Below are positions 1-8,616 of a stretch of DNA of 64,000 nucleotides, piece after piece. The notes beneath the pieces are model-generated. The model saw nothing but the letters and a program-made list of their open reading frames with translations. It searched no databases and had not been told where the DNA came from. Each line of letters begins with the position of its first letter. Position 1 is the stretch's first letter. Made by a program: the position numbers and the translations under genes. The stretch comes from Chitinophaga alhagiae (GTDB lineage Bacteria > Bacteroidota > Bacteroidia > Chitinophagales > Chitinophagaceae): contig NZ_QXMH01000004.1 in assembly GCF_003568665.1 (NCBI RefSeq), forward strand, positions 352,942-416,941. Reading direction: 5' to 3'.

Positions 1-618
1 CTTCTTCAACATGTCCAGCAATGCAGGCCCGTATGGGGCAAAGCCGATGCTGTCCGCTATCTGCCCGATCAGGGTGTCCAGGCCGGCCGTATGCATGCGG
101 CCTACGGCCCCCGTCTGGTCTGTTTCCCAGGTCAGCTTGCGGCCGTCCAGGAAAATGGAGCCCAGCTCGTCCAGGTCGGCGTCTTCACTGCCCATGTAAT
201 ACACCGGCACAAAATGATGCTCCGGGTATTGCCGCTGCAGGTCTTGCGCCAGCTTGATAGTTTGCAGCACCTTGTACACGAAGTACAGGTAACCGGTGAA
301 GATATTGGGCTGGTGGGCGGTACAGACGGTAAAGGTATTGGTGGCCTGCAGCAGCCCGATGTTGGCCCTCACCTCCTCGCGCATTTCAATATGCTGGTAC
401 TGGTGGTACAGGGCGTCTGCCAATATGTCCCGGCGCAACGGTTGCGCCGCCTTCAGCAGCATGGCCTTTTTAAAGTCGGGCTGCGTGGGATGGTATTCGT
501 AGAAGGAACGCAGGGGCTCGCGGCCTGACAGGAAGTCTGCCACCAGCGGGCTGAAGTAGCCTGTTTCTGCAAACGGTATATGATGATAGCTGAGTTGCGG
601 CTGTATATTGTTGGTCAC
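1..618 (-). CDS. bshC: BshC-like putative cysteine ligase of bacillithiol synthesis (partial, N-terminal part)
   Basis: The reading frame enters from the left edge and starts at a GTG at 618, giving the first 206 codons; the C-terminal part lies outside the window. No in-frame ATG lies upstream before a stop, so GTG is the likely start. The translation has the BshC signature HQPNIFTGYLYF, followed by YKVLQTIKLA and a YYMGSEDADLDEL segment, which match the Rossmann-like core of BshC. BshC is thought to add cysteine to glucosamine-malate in the last step of bacillithiol synthesis in the cytoplasm. No other bsh gene is seen here. It is divergent from the glycosyltransferase gene at 859. The family call is strong from motifs; the function is by family. 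Confidence 0.85.
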   Translation of the reverse strand, partial: MTNNIQPQLSYHHIPFAETGYFSPLVADFLSGREPLRSFYEYHPTQPDFKKAMLLKAAQPLRRDILADALYHQYQHIEMREEVRANIGLLQATNTFTVCTAHQPNIFTGYLYFVYKVLQTIKLAQDLQRQYPEHHFVPVYYMGSEDADLDELGSIFLDGRKLTWETDQTGAVGRMHTAGLDTLIGQIADSIGFAPYGPALLDMLKK

Positions 619-858
619 TAAAATTACAATTTGAATGCACGAAGATAAATCAAATACAAATCGGTACCAGATGAGGCAGTGAAATTACATATTTCAAACA
701 AACCGATATTACCATTTATCACAATTCGTATCATCCCGGCCCCTTTACCCTGCTGATTATTGGCAGCTAATTTGCAAATATTAAATATCCTGTGAGCACT
801 ATGTGAATGTCCCGTGTTTGTTCCCCGTATTGCTAAAATTTTAAAAACAGTTACTCTT
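619..858. other. Divergent intergenic region between bshC and the glycosyltransferase operon
   Basis: This AT-rich gap of 240 bases separates two divergent genes and should carry both promoters. A TAATTTGC word at 772-779 resembles the -7 element of Bacteroidota promoters (TAnnTTTG), but is one base short of that consensus. No RNA structure or small reading frame stands out. Confidence 0.35.
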
Positions 859-3144
859 ATGAAGATTGCGTACATTTCGTCTTACTATCCCCGGGAGTGC
901 GGGATCGCTACGTTCACCGAACATCTGATACGGGCCATGGGCCTTGTGGAAGAAGCGCCTGAAGTGAGCGTGATAGCCATGAATGACGATGGACAGACTT
1001 ATGAATACCCGCCGGAAGTTACGTTTACCGTGCGCCAGCACAGCATGCAGGATTACCTGGCGGCGGCGGAGCATATCAATCATGGTGATACGGACCTGGT
1101 AGTGCTGCAACATGAGTTCGGCATATTCGGCGGCGAAAGCGGCATCTTCATTCTGTCCCTGCTGGGCAAGTTGAAAGTACCTTACATTGTTACCTTCCAT
1201 ACTGTTTTAAGAGAGCCTTCCTTTTTGCAGAAGACCATCGTTAAAGAGATTTCCCGGCATGCTGCACGTGTTATTGTGATGAGCCGGCTGGCCACGCGTT
1301 TCCTGAACGATATCTATGATGTGCCGGAAGACAAGGTAACGCTCATCCCGCACGGCGTGCCCGATTTCGAAAAACTTTCCATCAGTGCGGACGTGCTGCC
1401 TGAATCGCTGCGCCACCGCAAGGTGCTCTTCACCTTTGGCCTGCTGAGCCGCAACAAGGGCATAGAGACCGTGATACGCGCATTGCCCGGTGTGATAGAA
1501 CGCCACCCTGAGGTGCTGTATGTTGTGGCGGGAAAAACACATCCCGCGGTATTACGCCACGCCGGTGAGGAATACCGCAACAGCCTGAAAGAGATGATCA
1601 GAGAAAACGGGCTGGAGGAACATGTGCTGTTCGTAGACCAGTTCCTCACGGAAAACGACCTGTTTGCCTACCTCACGCACAGCCATGTATACATTACGCC
1701 TTACCTGAGCGAGGCCCAGATCACCAGCGGCACGCTCACCTACGCCCTGGGCGCCGGCGCGGCGGTGGTATCCACCCCGTACTGGTATGCGCAGGAGCTG
1801 CTGGACGAAGGCCGCGGCCGCCTCTTCGGCTTTTCCCGTTTTGACGAGCTGGGCCATATACTTACCGAACTGCTGGACGATCCCGAAGCGCTGGAAGCCC
1901 TGCGCAGCCGCGCGTCCGGGTATGGCCGCGAGCTGCAGTGGAGCCGCATGGGCGCCCGCTATTACCAGCTGGCCAAAAAGGTCCGCAATACGCCGCGCCC
2001 GGCCACCGTCAACAACCCGCGTACCTTGCCCGACCCTTCTTTTTTACCGCCGCTCAACTTCTCGCATATACGAAGGCTGACAGACGATACCGGTATTGTA
2101 CAGCACGCCAAATACGGCATTCCCAACCTGAAAGAAGGCTATTGCGTGGATGACAACGCGCGGGCGCTGATGATGACCGCTATGGCGCACCAGCACCGCA
2201 AAAGCAAAGACGCGCCCACGCCGGAGCTGCTGCCCGTATACCTCAGCTTTATTCACTACATGCAGCGGGCAGACGGTAATTTCAGGAACTTCCTGAGCTT
2301 CAGCCGCCAGTACCTGGACGAGATAGGCTCTGAAGACTCCTTTGGCCGTACCGTATGGGCGCTGGGCCACCTGGTGCGGTACGCCCCCAACAATTCTTAC
2401 CGGGAATTTGCCATGGAGCTTTTTCACCGCTCGCTGGCCCACCTGGACGCGCTGGAGTACCTGCGCGGCCGCGCCAACGCCGCCATTGGCCTTTGCCATT
2501 ACCTGCAGGCCTACCCCTCAGACGAAGGCATGCTGGCCAGGCTGCTGCAGCTCATACAGCCGCTGGCGGACGCCTGGTACCAGCACCGGGCGGGAGACTG
2601 GCAGTGGTTCGAGAAAACAATGACTTATGATAACGGCATTCTTCCGCTGGCCATGCTGCACACCGCTGCAGTGAGCAAGCGGGAAGACCTGCAGGAAATA
2701 GGCCTGCAAAGCCTTGCCTTCCTGGAAACCGTTACCATGGACCAGGGTTACTTCTGCCCCGTGGGTAACGAAGGCTGGCTGTGCGAAGGCGGTGATTGCC
2801 CGGTATTTGACCAGCAGGCGCTGGAAACCATGGCCATGGTGCTGCTGTACCAGCAGGCCTATGCCGTTACCGGGCATGCCGGTTACCTGAAAAAGATGTT
2901 TACCTGCTACCGCTGGTTCACCGGGGAAAACGTACTGCGTGTATCCCTCTACGATACGGAAACGCACGGCTGCTGCGACGGTATTTCGCCTCACGGGCTG
3001 AACCGCAATCAGGGCGCGGAAAGCACGCTGGCGTACTTTATTTCGCACCTGGCCATGCTGCAAAGCTGCGAGGCCATTCCCCGGCAGGAAAAGCCCGTCA
3101 AAACGGCCATTATTTCCACACCGGTAGTCAGCAAAATCAGTTAA
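859..3144 (+). CDS. Two-domain protein: GT4-type glycosyltransferase fused to a C-terminal helical-barrel-like domain
   Basis: The chosen ATG at 859 gives 761 residues and starts right at the first beta strand (MKIAYISSYYPRECG). A start at 814 would add 15 residues without a homologous look. Residues 1 to about 385 form a GT-B glycosyltransferase of the GT4 type: HEFGIFGGESG, then TFGLLSRNKGIE, then a SEAQITSGTLTYALGAG region near the nucleotide-sugar site. Residues from about 400 to the end form a separate domain rich in paired helices. Its acidic and aromatic motifs (YCVDDNARAL, DWQWFEK, TYDNGILPLAML, DGISPHG) suggest an alpha/alpha barrel like those of glycosidases. The next gene, a second GT4, starts 7 bases downstream. 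The sugar donor and acceptor are unknown. Confidence 0.8.
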   Translation: MKIAYISSYYPRECGIATFTEHLIRAMGLVEEAPEVSVIAMNDDGQTYEYPPEVTFTVRQHSMQDYLAAAEHINHGDTDLVVLQHEFGIFGGESGIFILSLLGKLKVPYIVTFHTVLREPSFLQKTIVKEISRHAARVIVMSRLATRFLNDIYDVPEDKVTLIPHGVPDFEKLSISADVLPESLRHRKVLFTFGLLSRNKGIETVIRALPGVIERHPEVLYVVAGKTHPAVLRHAGEEYRNSLKEMIRENGLEEHVLFVDQFLTENDLFAYLTHSHVYITPYLSEAQITSGTLTYALGAGAAVVSTPYWYAQELLDEGRGRLFGFSRFDELGHILTELLDDPEALEALRSRASGYGRELQWSRMGARYYQLAKKVRNTPRPATVNNPRTLPDPSFLPPLNFSHIRRLTDDTGIVQHAKYGIPNLKEGYCVDDNARALMMTAMAHQHRKSKDAPTPELLPVYLSFIHYMQRADGNFRNFLSFSRQYLDEIGSEDSFGRTVWALGHLVRYAPNNSYREFAMELFHRSLAHLDALEYLRGRANAAIGLCHYLQAYPSDEGMLARLLQLIQPLADAWYQHRAGDWQWFEKTMTYDNGILPLAMLHTAAVSKREDLQEIGLQSLAFLETVTMDQGYFCPVGNEGWLCEGGDCPVFDQQALETMAMVLLYQQAYAVTGHAGYLKKMFTCYRWFTGENVLRVSLYDTETHGCCDGISPHGLNRNQGAESTLAYFISHLAMLQSCEAIPRQEKPVKTAIISTPVVSKIS

Positions 3145-3151
3145 CAGCACC

Positions 3152-4198
3152 ATGAAGATCGCAATACTCTCACCCGTAGCGTGGCGCACACCGCCCACGC
3201 ATTACGGGCCCTGGGAGCAAATGGCCTCCAACGTAGCGGAGGGGCTGGTGAAACGCGGCTGGAACGTAACGCTCTTTGCCACGGCCAACTCCCTTACCGG
3301 CGGCACCCTGCAGGCCATTTGCCCCGAGGGCTATGAAGAGGACCGGGAGCTGGACGCCAAGGTGATGGAATGCATGCACATCAGCCTGCTGATGGAGCAA
3401 GCGCATGAATATGACATCATCCACAACCACTTCGACTTTCTGCCCCTCACCTATTCCCGCCTCATCCGTACGCCCATGGTCACCACCATTCACGGCTTTT
3501 CTTCCCCGAAGATCATTCCCGTGTACCGGCGTTATAACGATATATGCCACTACGTATCCATCAGCAACGCGGACCGCAGCGCAGACCTGCGGTACGCCGC
3601 CACGGTGTACAACGGCATCCGCCCCGGCAGCTTCCGCTTTAACGACCAGCCGGAAGACTACCTGCTGTTCTTTGGCCGCATCCACCCTCACAAAGGCACG
3701 GCAGACGCTATTGACATAGCCCGCCAAACCGGCCACCGCCTCATTATAGCCGGTATTGTGCAGGATGAGCGGTATTTTAATGAAAAGGTGAAGCCGCGGA
3801 TAGACGGGGACAAGGTCAGCTATATAGGCCCCGTAGGCGGCCATGAGCGTGACCAGCTGCTGGGCCGCGCCAAAGCCCTGCTGCACCCTATTTACTTTGA
3901 CGAGCCCTTTGGCCTCAGCGTGGCGGAAGCCATGATGTGCGGCACGCCTGTTATTGCCTACAACCGCGGCTCCATGCCGGAGCTGGTGCGGCATGGCAAA
4001 ACCGGCTTCCTGGCCGGCGGCCCGGGGGAAGCGGCGGAACAGGTGGCCATGCTGGGCACTGTAGACCGCCATGCCTGCCATGAATGGAGCATGGAACAGT
4101 TCAGCGTGCAAAAGATGGTGGATGATTATGTGAAGGTGTACGAGCAGGTGCTTAGCCTTCCTTCACCTTCTCCAGCAGCTTGTCAAGATGTACGGTAG
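3152..4198 (+). CDS. Glycosyltransferase family 4 protein
   Basis: The protein has 348 residues and a GT-B fold. The N-terminal half begins MKIAILSPVAWRTPP. The C-terminal half has FFGRIHPHKG and the EX7E motif in DEPFGLSVAEAMMCGTPV, which binds the nucleotide-sugar donor in retaining GT4 enzymes. There is no signal peptide or membrane segment, so it should act in the cytoplasm. It follows the two-domain transferase by 7 bases and is surely co-transcribed with it. Its last 47 bases overlap the 3' end of the GH130 gene on the other strand, which makes transcriptional cross-talk likely. Donor and acceptor cannot be read from sequence. Confidence 0.88.
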   Translation: MKIAILSPVAWRTPPTHYGPWEQMASNVAEGLVKRGWNVTLFATANSLTGGTLQAICPEGYEEDRELDAKVMECMHISLLMEQAHEYDIIHNHFDFLPLTYSRLIRTPMVTTIHGFSSPKIIPVYRRYNDICHYVSISNADRSADLRYAATVYNGIRPGSFRFNDQPEDYLLFFGRIHPHKGTADAIDIARQTGHRLIIAGIVQDERYFNEKVKPRIDGDKVSYIGPVGGHERDQLLGRAKALLHPIYFDEPFGLSVAEAMMCGTPVIAYNRGSMPELVRHGKTGFLAGGPGEAAEQVAMLGTVDRHACHEWSMEQFSVQKMVDDYVKVYEQVLSLPSPSPAACQDVR

Positions 4199-5615
4199 CA
4201 AAGGTAGACGCGTAGTCAGACAGCCCGTAGGGGATGATCAGCTCATTGCCGTGTATCATGGAGCCGCAGGAGTACAGCACATTGGGCACATAGCCCTCCC
4301 GTTCGTCTTTATTGGGAATGAGCAGCGGCTCTTTGAGGCGGCCTATCTCTATTTTGGGATCTTCCAAATCCAGCAGGGTGGCGCCCAGGCAGTAGGTGCG
4401 CATAGGCCCCACGCCGTGGGTGATCACCAGCCAGCCCTCCGGCGTTTCAATGGGCGAGCCGCAATTGCCGATCTGCACAAACTCCCAGGGGTACTTGGGC
4501 GTTTGCAGTATTTCAGGGTTTTCCCAGATGTTGATCTTGTCTGAGTACATGATGTAGTTGTTGATGCCGTCTATACGGCTCATCATGGCGTACCGCCCGT
4601 TGATCTTGCGGGGAAAGAGCGCCAGGTTCTTGTTCTGCGCGCCTTCGCCGTAGAGGGGCATGATCTTGAAATGGTAGAAATCTCTCGTCTGCAGCAGCTT
4701 GGGCTGAATGGTGATGCCGTCAAACGCCGTGTAGGTGGCATAGTAGGTGACCCCGCTCGTATCCCCCTCGTACCGCACAAAGCGGGCGTCTTCAATACCC
4801 CGGCTCTCCGCTTCGGAATAGGGGAAAATGACCCGGTCTGAAATATCCGTATCCAGCGAAAAGTTGATCTCGTAATAAGAGTCCGCCAGCCACAGCACCC
4901 GCTCCAGGTTGCGCTTCAGCAGGTGGTCTACCTGGTAGCGCTGCTGCATGTCACGGATCACTTTTTTCAGCTGCATGTACTCGAACGTGTCCGGCAGGCC
5001 GTTGCTCACCTCGCGCACCACCGAGTCCGGCAACCTGATGGAGGCAGCGTTCTGGAAGAACACGTTCTTATGGTATACCGTATTGCGGATAATGTCTGGC
5101 TCATCTACATAATTGCCGGCGGGTATCAGTGAGATTTCGTTGTTCTTGTTGATGGTGCCGCGGCGGAACACGATAGAAGAAATATGCCCTTCGCCCACCG
5201 CCCTGAAGCTCAGCACCACTCTCTTTTCCCCTTCTTCCAGCCCGCTCTGGTCCACATCTTCCACAATGGAGGGGTTAAAAAAAGCGGCAGACTCAATGGA
5301 GAACTCATTGGTATGAAAGGAGCCGATCAGCAGTTTCCGCTTGATGTCCAGCTCGCTGTAATCTATCTCCAGGGCCGTGAAGAGGTTTTTCAGTTTGTCT
5401 GCATGGCGCTCATAGATGCGGGTTATGTTACGGTGCCGTTTGGAAAAATCGCGCAGGATGGGCGTAATGCAAACGTTCACCTCATCGTCCGTCATTTCCA
5501 TTACTCTCAGAATAATACCTTTCGCCCTTGCATCGCCGTTGTAAAAAAACCTCGCCACCACACGTTTCAGATCAGGTGACACCTTGATCATTTGCCTTTC
5601 AATAGATAGCCGCAT
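4152..5615 (-). CDS. GH130-family glycoside phosphorylase-like protein
   Basis: The product has 487 residues. The C-terminal two thirds match the five-bladed propeller of GH130: GIEDARFVRYEGD, MSRIDGINNYIMYSD, NCGSPIETPEGWLVITHGVG, LGATLLDLEDP and VPNVLYSCGSMIHG. GH130 members phosphorolyse or hydrolyse beta-mannosides; the acidic residue in the EDAR motif is the usual proton donor. The first 150 residues or so are an extra region not found in the shortest GH130 enzymes. There is no signal peptide, so it is cytoplasmic. It starts 25 bases after glgC on the same strand and is probably the third gene of a glgA-glgC-GH130 operon. Phosphorylase versus hydrolase cannot be decided here. Confidence 0.85.
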   Translation of the reverse strand: MRLSIERQMIKVSPDLKRVVARFFYNGDARAKGIILRVMEMTDDEVNVCITPILRDFSKRHRNITRIYERHADKLKNLFTALEIDYSELDIKRKLLIGSFHTNEFSIESAAFFNPSIVEDVDQSGLEEGEKRVVLSFRAVGEGHISSIVFRRGTINKNNEISLIPAGNYVDEPDIIRNTVYHKNVFFQNAASIRLPDSVVREVSNGLPDTFEYMQLKKVIRDMQQRYQVDHLLKRNLERVLWLADSYYEINFSLDTDISDRVIFPYSEAESRGIEDARFVRYEGDTSGVTYYATYTAFDGITIQPKLLQTRDFYHFKIMPLYGEGAQNKNLALFPRKINGRYAMMSRIDGINNYIMYSDKINIWENPEILQTPKYPWEFVQIGNCGSPIETPEGWLVITHGVGPMRTYCLGATLLDLEDPKIEIGRLKEPLLIPNKDEREGYVPNVLYSCGSMIHGNELIIPYGLSDYASTFATVHLDKLLEKVKEG

Positions 5616-5640
5616 ATCCCGAATTTTTTGTTAAGCGTTG

Positions 5641-6918
5641 TTACCCGAGGCATTGGAAACCGTCAGGGAGTACTGCTCCTTTCTTCACAACAACAATGCC
5701 ATCCTTCACGGTATACTTCTCAAAATCCCCATCTTCCAGGTGCTTGCCCCCGTTGATCCGCACATCGTTCCCGATGCAGGCGTTCTTATCTATAATGGCA
5801 TTGTTGATATAACAGCGCTCCCCGATGCCGATGGGCGGGCGCCCCATGCTGCGGGCATTGTTGATCTCGTCCAGCGTCTGGTAAATATCGTTCCCCATCA
5901 AATAGCTGTTGCTGATGGTGGTGCCCTTGCCAATGCGGGTGCGGATGCCCACCACACAGCGCTCCAGGCGGCTGGCGTTGATGATGCAGCCGTCTGCTAT
6001 CACCGTTTTTTCCAGGGTGGTGCCTGATATTTTGGCCGGCGGCAGCATGCGCGCGCGGGAAAAGATGGTCTTATGATCGTCAAAGAGGTTGAACTGCGGA
6101 ATATCGTCCGTAAGGCCCAGGTTGGCCTCAAAGAAAGAAGAAATGTTCCCGATGTCTGTCCAGTACCCTTCATACTGGAAGCTGAGCACCTTATGCTCTG
6201 TAATGGAGTTGGGAATGATCTCCTTGCCAAAGTCAGTAGAATCAGGCTGCCCGTTGAGCAGGTCAAACAGCAATTGGCGGTTGAAGATGTAGATGCCCAT
6301 GGAGGCCAGGTAAATACGGCCTTCTCGCTGCATGTCAGCGCTCACTTCGGAAGACCAGTCTGGCAGCAGCTCCTTTTTGGGCTTTTCAATAAAAGCGGAG
6401 ATAAAGCTGTTCTCATCCGTTTTCAGGATGCCGAACTCCGTGGCCTCCCGGCCGTGTACGGGGATGGTGGCAATGGAAATGTCTGCGCCCTTTTCAATGT
6501 GGTGTTGTATCATTTCCCGGAAGTCCATCTGGTACAGCTGGTCCCCGGAAAGAATGAGGGCGTACTCAAACTCGAAGTTCTCCAGGTGGCGGAGTATCTG
6601 CCGCACTGCATCCGCCGTGCCCTGGAACCAGGTGGGGTTGTCAGGCGTTTGTTCAGCCGCCAGGATGTCTACAAATGCTTTGCTGAAATGGCTGAAGTGA
6701 TAGGTATTTTTGATGTGTTTGTTCAGCGAGGCCGAGTTGAACTGCGTCAGCACAAAAATGCGGTGCAGGTCAGCGTTCAGGCAATTGGAAATGGGAATGT
6801 CCACCAACCGGTACTTTCCGGCTACGGGCACAGCCGGCTTTGAGCGGCTGCGGGTCAAGGGATAAAGCCGCGTTCCGGCACCTCCTCCGAGAATAATAGA
6901 GATCACTGCGTTCGACAT
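5641..6918 (-). CDS. glgC: Glucose-1-phosphate adenylyltransferase
   Basis: The protein has 425 residues, the normal GlgC length. It makes ADP-glucose from ATP and glucose-1-phosphate, the first committed step of bacterial glycogen synthesis. The N terminus carries the nucleotidyltransferase signature LGGGAGTRLYPLT and SKPAVPVAGKYRLVDIPISN. LSGDQLYQMD and IEKPKK follow in the catalytic domain, and the C-terminal 130 residues look like a left-handed beta helix (isoleucine-rich hexapeptides with IGKGTTISNS, IGIGERCYINNAII). It lies 11 bases downstream of glgA. Confidence 0.95.
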   Translation of the reverse strand: MSNAVISIILGGGAGTRLYPLTRSRSKPAVPVAGKYRLVDIPISNCLNADLHRIFVLTQFNSASLNKHIKNTYHFSHFSKAFVDILAAEQTPDNPTWFQGTADAVRQILRHLENFEFEYALILSGDQLYQMDFREMIQHHIEKGADISIATIPVHGREATEFGILKTDENSFISAFIEKPKKELLPDWSSEVSADMQREGRIYLASMGIYIFNRQLLFDLLNGQPDSTDFGKEIIPNSITEHKVLSFQYEGYWTDIGNISSFFEANLGLTDDIPQFNLFDDHKTIFSRARMLPPAKISGTTLEKTVIADGCIINASRLERCVVGIRTRIGKGTTISNSYLMGNDIYQTLDEINNARSMGRPPIGIGERCYINNAIIDKNACIGNDVRINGGKHLEDGDFEKYTVKDGIVVVKKGAVLPDGFQCLG

Positions 6919-6929
6919 AACGTTACAAT

Positions 6930-8345
6930 TTATTTTAGGCTGGTATACATATTCAGGTACTCCCGGGCCGCTTTATTCCAGGAATGGTCAAGCTGCATCA
7001 CTGTTTTCCTGATCTTGGCAAATTTGTTCCTGTTCCCGTACAGCTCCAGCGCCCTGCCAATGGCGTGGGCCACGTCTCCGGGGGTGGCGTGGTAAAAGCG
7101 GATGCCGAAACCACCTTCATCGCCAAAATCACGCACGGTGTCTATAAGGCCGCCGGTGGTGCGCACAATGGGGATGGTGCCGTACCGGAGGGCATACATC
7201 TGGTTGAGGCCGCAAGGCTCTACCCTGGAAGGCATCAGCAAAAAGTCAGCCCCCGCGTACAACTGGTGAGACAGGGTTTCGTTATACCCGATGAATACGT
7301 TAAAGTTGTTGCCGGCGTATTGCCGGGCCTGCTGCAGCATCCATTCCGTATGCGCGTCCCCGCTGCCCAGCACCAGGAAGTTGAGGCCGTCAGGATGTTC
7401 CGCCAGCGTACGCCCTATCACTTCGGGCAGCAGGTCTGCCCCCTTGTCTCCCACCAGCCGGCCAATGAACACAAAGAGCGGCAGCTCCGGCTGAAGGCTA
7501 AACGTTTCGCATAAACGAAGTTTATTGGCCTTCTTGCCTTTGGTAACGTCTTTCACGCTGTAGGGTACCGGTATCATCTCGTCTGCCGCGGGGTCCCACA
7601 CCTTGTCGTCAATCCCGTTCAGGATGCCGGAGGCCTTGTAGCGTTCCAGGTTCAGCAGGGCTTCCAGGCCGTTGGCGTTGCTGAAAAGCTCTTCCATATA
7701 GCTGGGAGACACGGTATTGACCCGCCATGCACACTTGATGGCGGCCGCCAGCGGGTTGATGGCCCCGTTCCAGTCCAGCATGCCGCTTTTCCAGAGGTCG
7801 AAAGACGGGATGAGGTACAGCTTGTCCCAGCCGAACTGGCCCTGGTACTGCGCATTATGAATGGTCAGCACGGTGGGGATGTGCTGCAGCGGCGCGTACT
7901 TGTACCCGAATCTGACCAGGAAGGGGATCAGGCCGGTATGATGGTCGTGGCAATGGATCACATCCGGCTGATGCTGCCATTCATTGAGCCAGTCCAGCAC
8001 CGCTACCTGGAACCCCAGGAAACGTTCCGTATCGTTGGGGTAGCCGTATACGCCGGCCGTGTCCAGCAATCCGGGAATGTCTACCTGGTAGAGGTCAAAG
8101 CCCAGTACATTGGTGCTTTCTTTCCAGATATTGAAGTGGTACCATTCATGGCCCACCCATAAGCCGCCCTGGTGAACGAGGTCAAAAGTGTGTTTTTCCC
8201 TGAAGGGGGTATTGTATGCCGGCATCACTACTTTGGCAATGGCGCCCGCCTGCTGCTGGTATTTGGGCAGCGCGCCCGCCACGTCTCCCAATCCGCCTAC
8301 TTTTGCCGCCGGGTAACATTCCGCGCTAACGTGTAAGATCTCCAT
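6930..8345 (-). CDS. glgA: Glycogen synthase, ADP-glucose type (GT5)
   Basis: At 471 residues this is a standard GlgA. It extends alpha-1,4-glucan from ADP-glucose in the cytoplasm. The N-terminal KVGGLGDV loop (about residues 15-22) is the ADP-glucose-binding KxGGL motif. HCHDHHTGLIP and VLTIHNAQYQGQ follow, and the C-terminal lobe has FIGRLVGDKGADLL and MPSRVEPCGLNQMYALRYGTIPIVR with the EX7E donor motif. It is the first gene of a leftward set with glgC and the GH130 gene. No branching enzyme or glycogen phosphorylase gene lies in this window. Confidence 0.95.
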   Translation of the reverse strand: MEILHVSAECYPAAKVGGLGDVAGALPKYQQQAGAIAKVVMPAYNTPFREKHTFDLVHQGGLWVGHEWYHFNIWKESTNVLGFDLYQVDIPGLLDTAGVYGYPNDTERFLGFQVAVLDWLNEWQHQPDVIHCHDHHTGLIPFLVRFGYKYAPLQHIPTVLTIHNAQYQGQFGWDKLYLIPSFDLWKSGMLDWNGAINPLAAAIKCAWRVNTVSPSYMEELFSNANGLEALLNLERYKASGILNGIDDKVWDPAADEMIPVPYSVKDVTKGKKANKLRLCETFSLQPELPLFVFIGRLVGDKGADLLPEVIGRTLAEHPDGLNFLVLGSGDAHTEWMLQQARQYAGNNFNVFIGYNETLSHQLYAGADFLLMPSRVEPCGLNQMYALRYGTIPIVRTTGGLIDTVRDFGDEGGFGIRFYHATPGDVAHAIGRALELYGNRNKFAKIRKTVMQLDHSWNKAAREYLNMYTSLK

Positions 8346-8505
8346 ACTGTCCTATTCGTTTATAATTTAACCCGGAAAAACGAGAAAAGAAAACGAAAGT
8401 AGGAAAAAGTTATTTTTTCGGCGTTGGGTACCGTATGTGGCGGGCGGCTGGCCGTTAAGATACGGCAGGTATCCCGGACGTTGCCCCGGGGCATTGCTGC
8501 CGTTT

Positions 8506-8616
8506 TTTACCGTGTTACTTGTTAAAATGCCGTCAGTCTTGGCCGCCCTGTCCTGCGGCTTTACCGCCTTGCTTGTTAAAATACCGCCAGTATCTTGGCC
8601 GCCCCTGCCCTGGCGG
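8506..8616. repeat. Two imperfect 54-bp direct repeats at the 3' end of a hypothetical gene
   Basis: Two copies run 8506-8559 and 8560-8616. Each contains the word CTTGTTAAAAT followed by a CTTGGCCGCC block. The right copy covers the last codons and stop of the leftward gene ending at 8576, and the left copy lies just beyond it, so the gene tail seems to have been duplicated downstream of the stop. In the leftward frame each copy encodes 18 codons. Confidence 0.7.
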
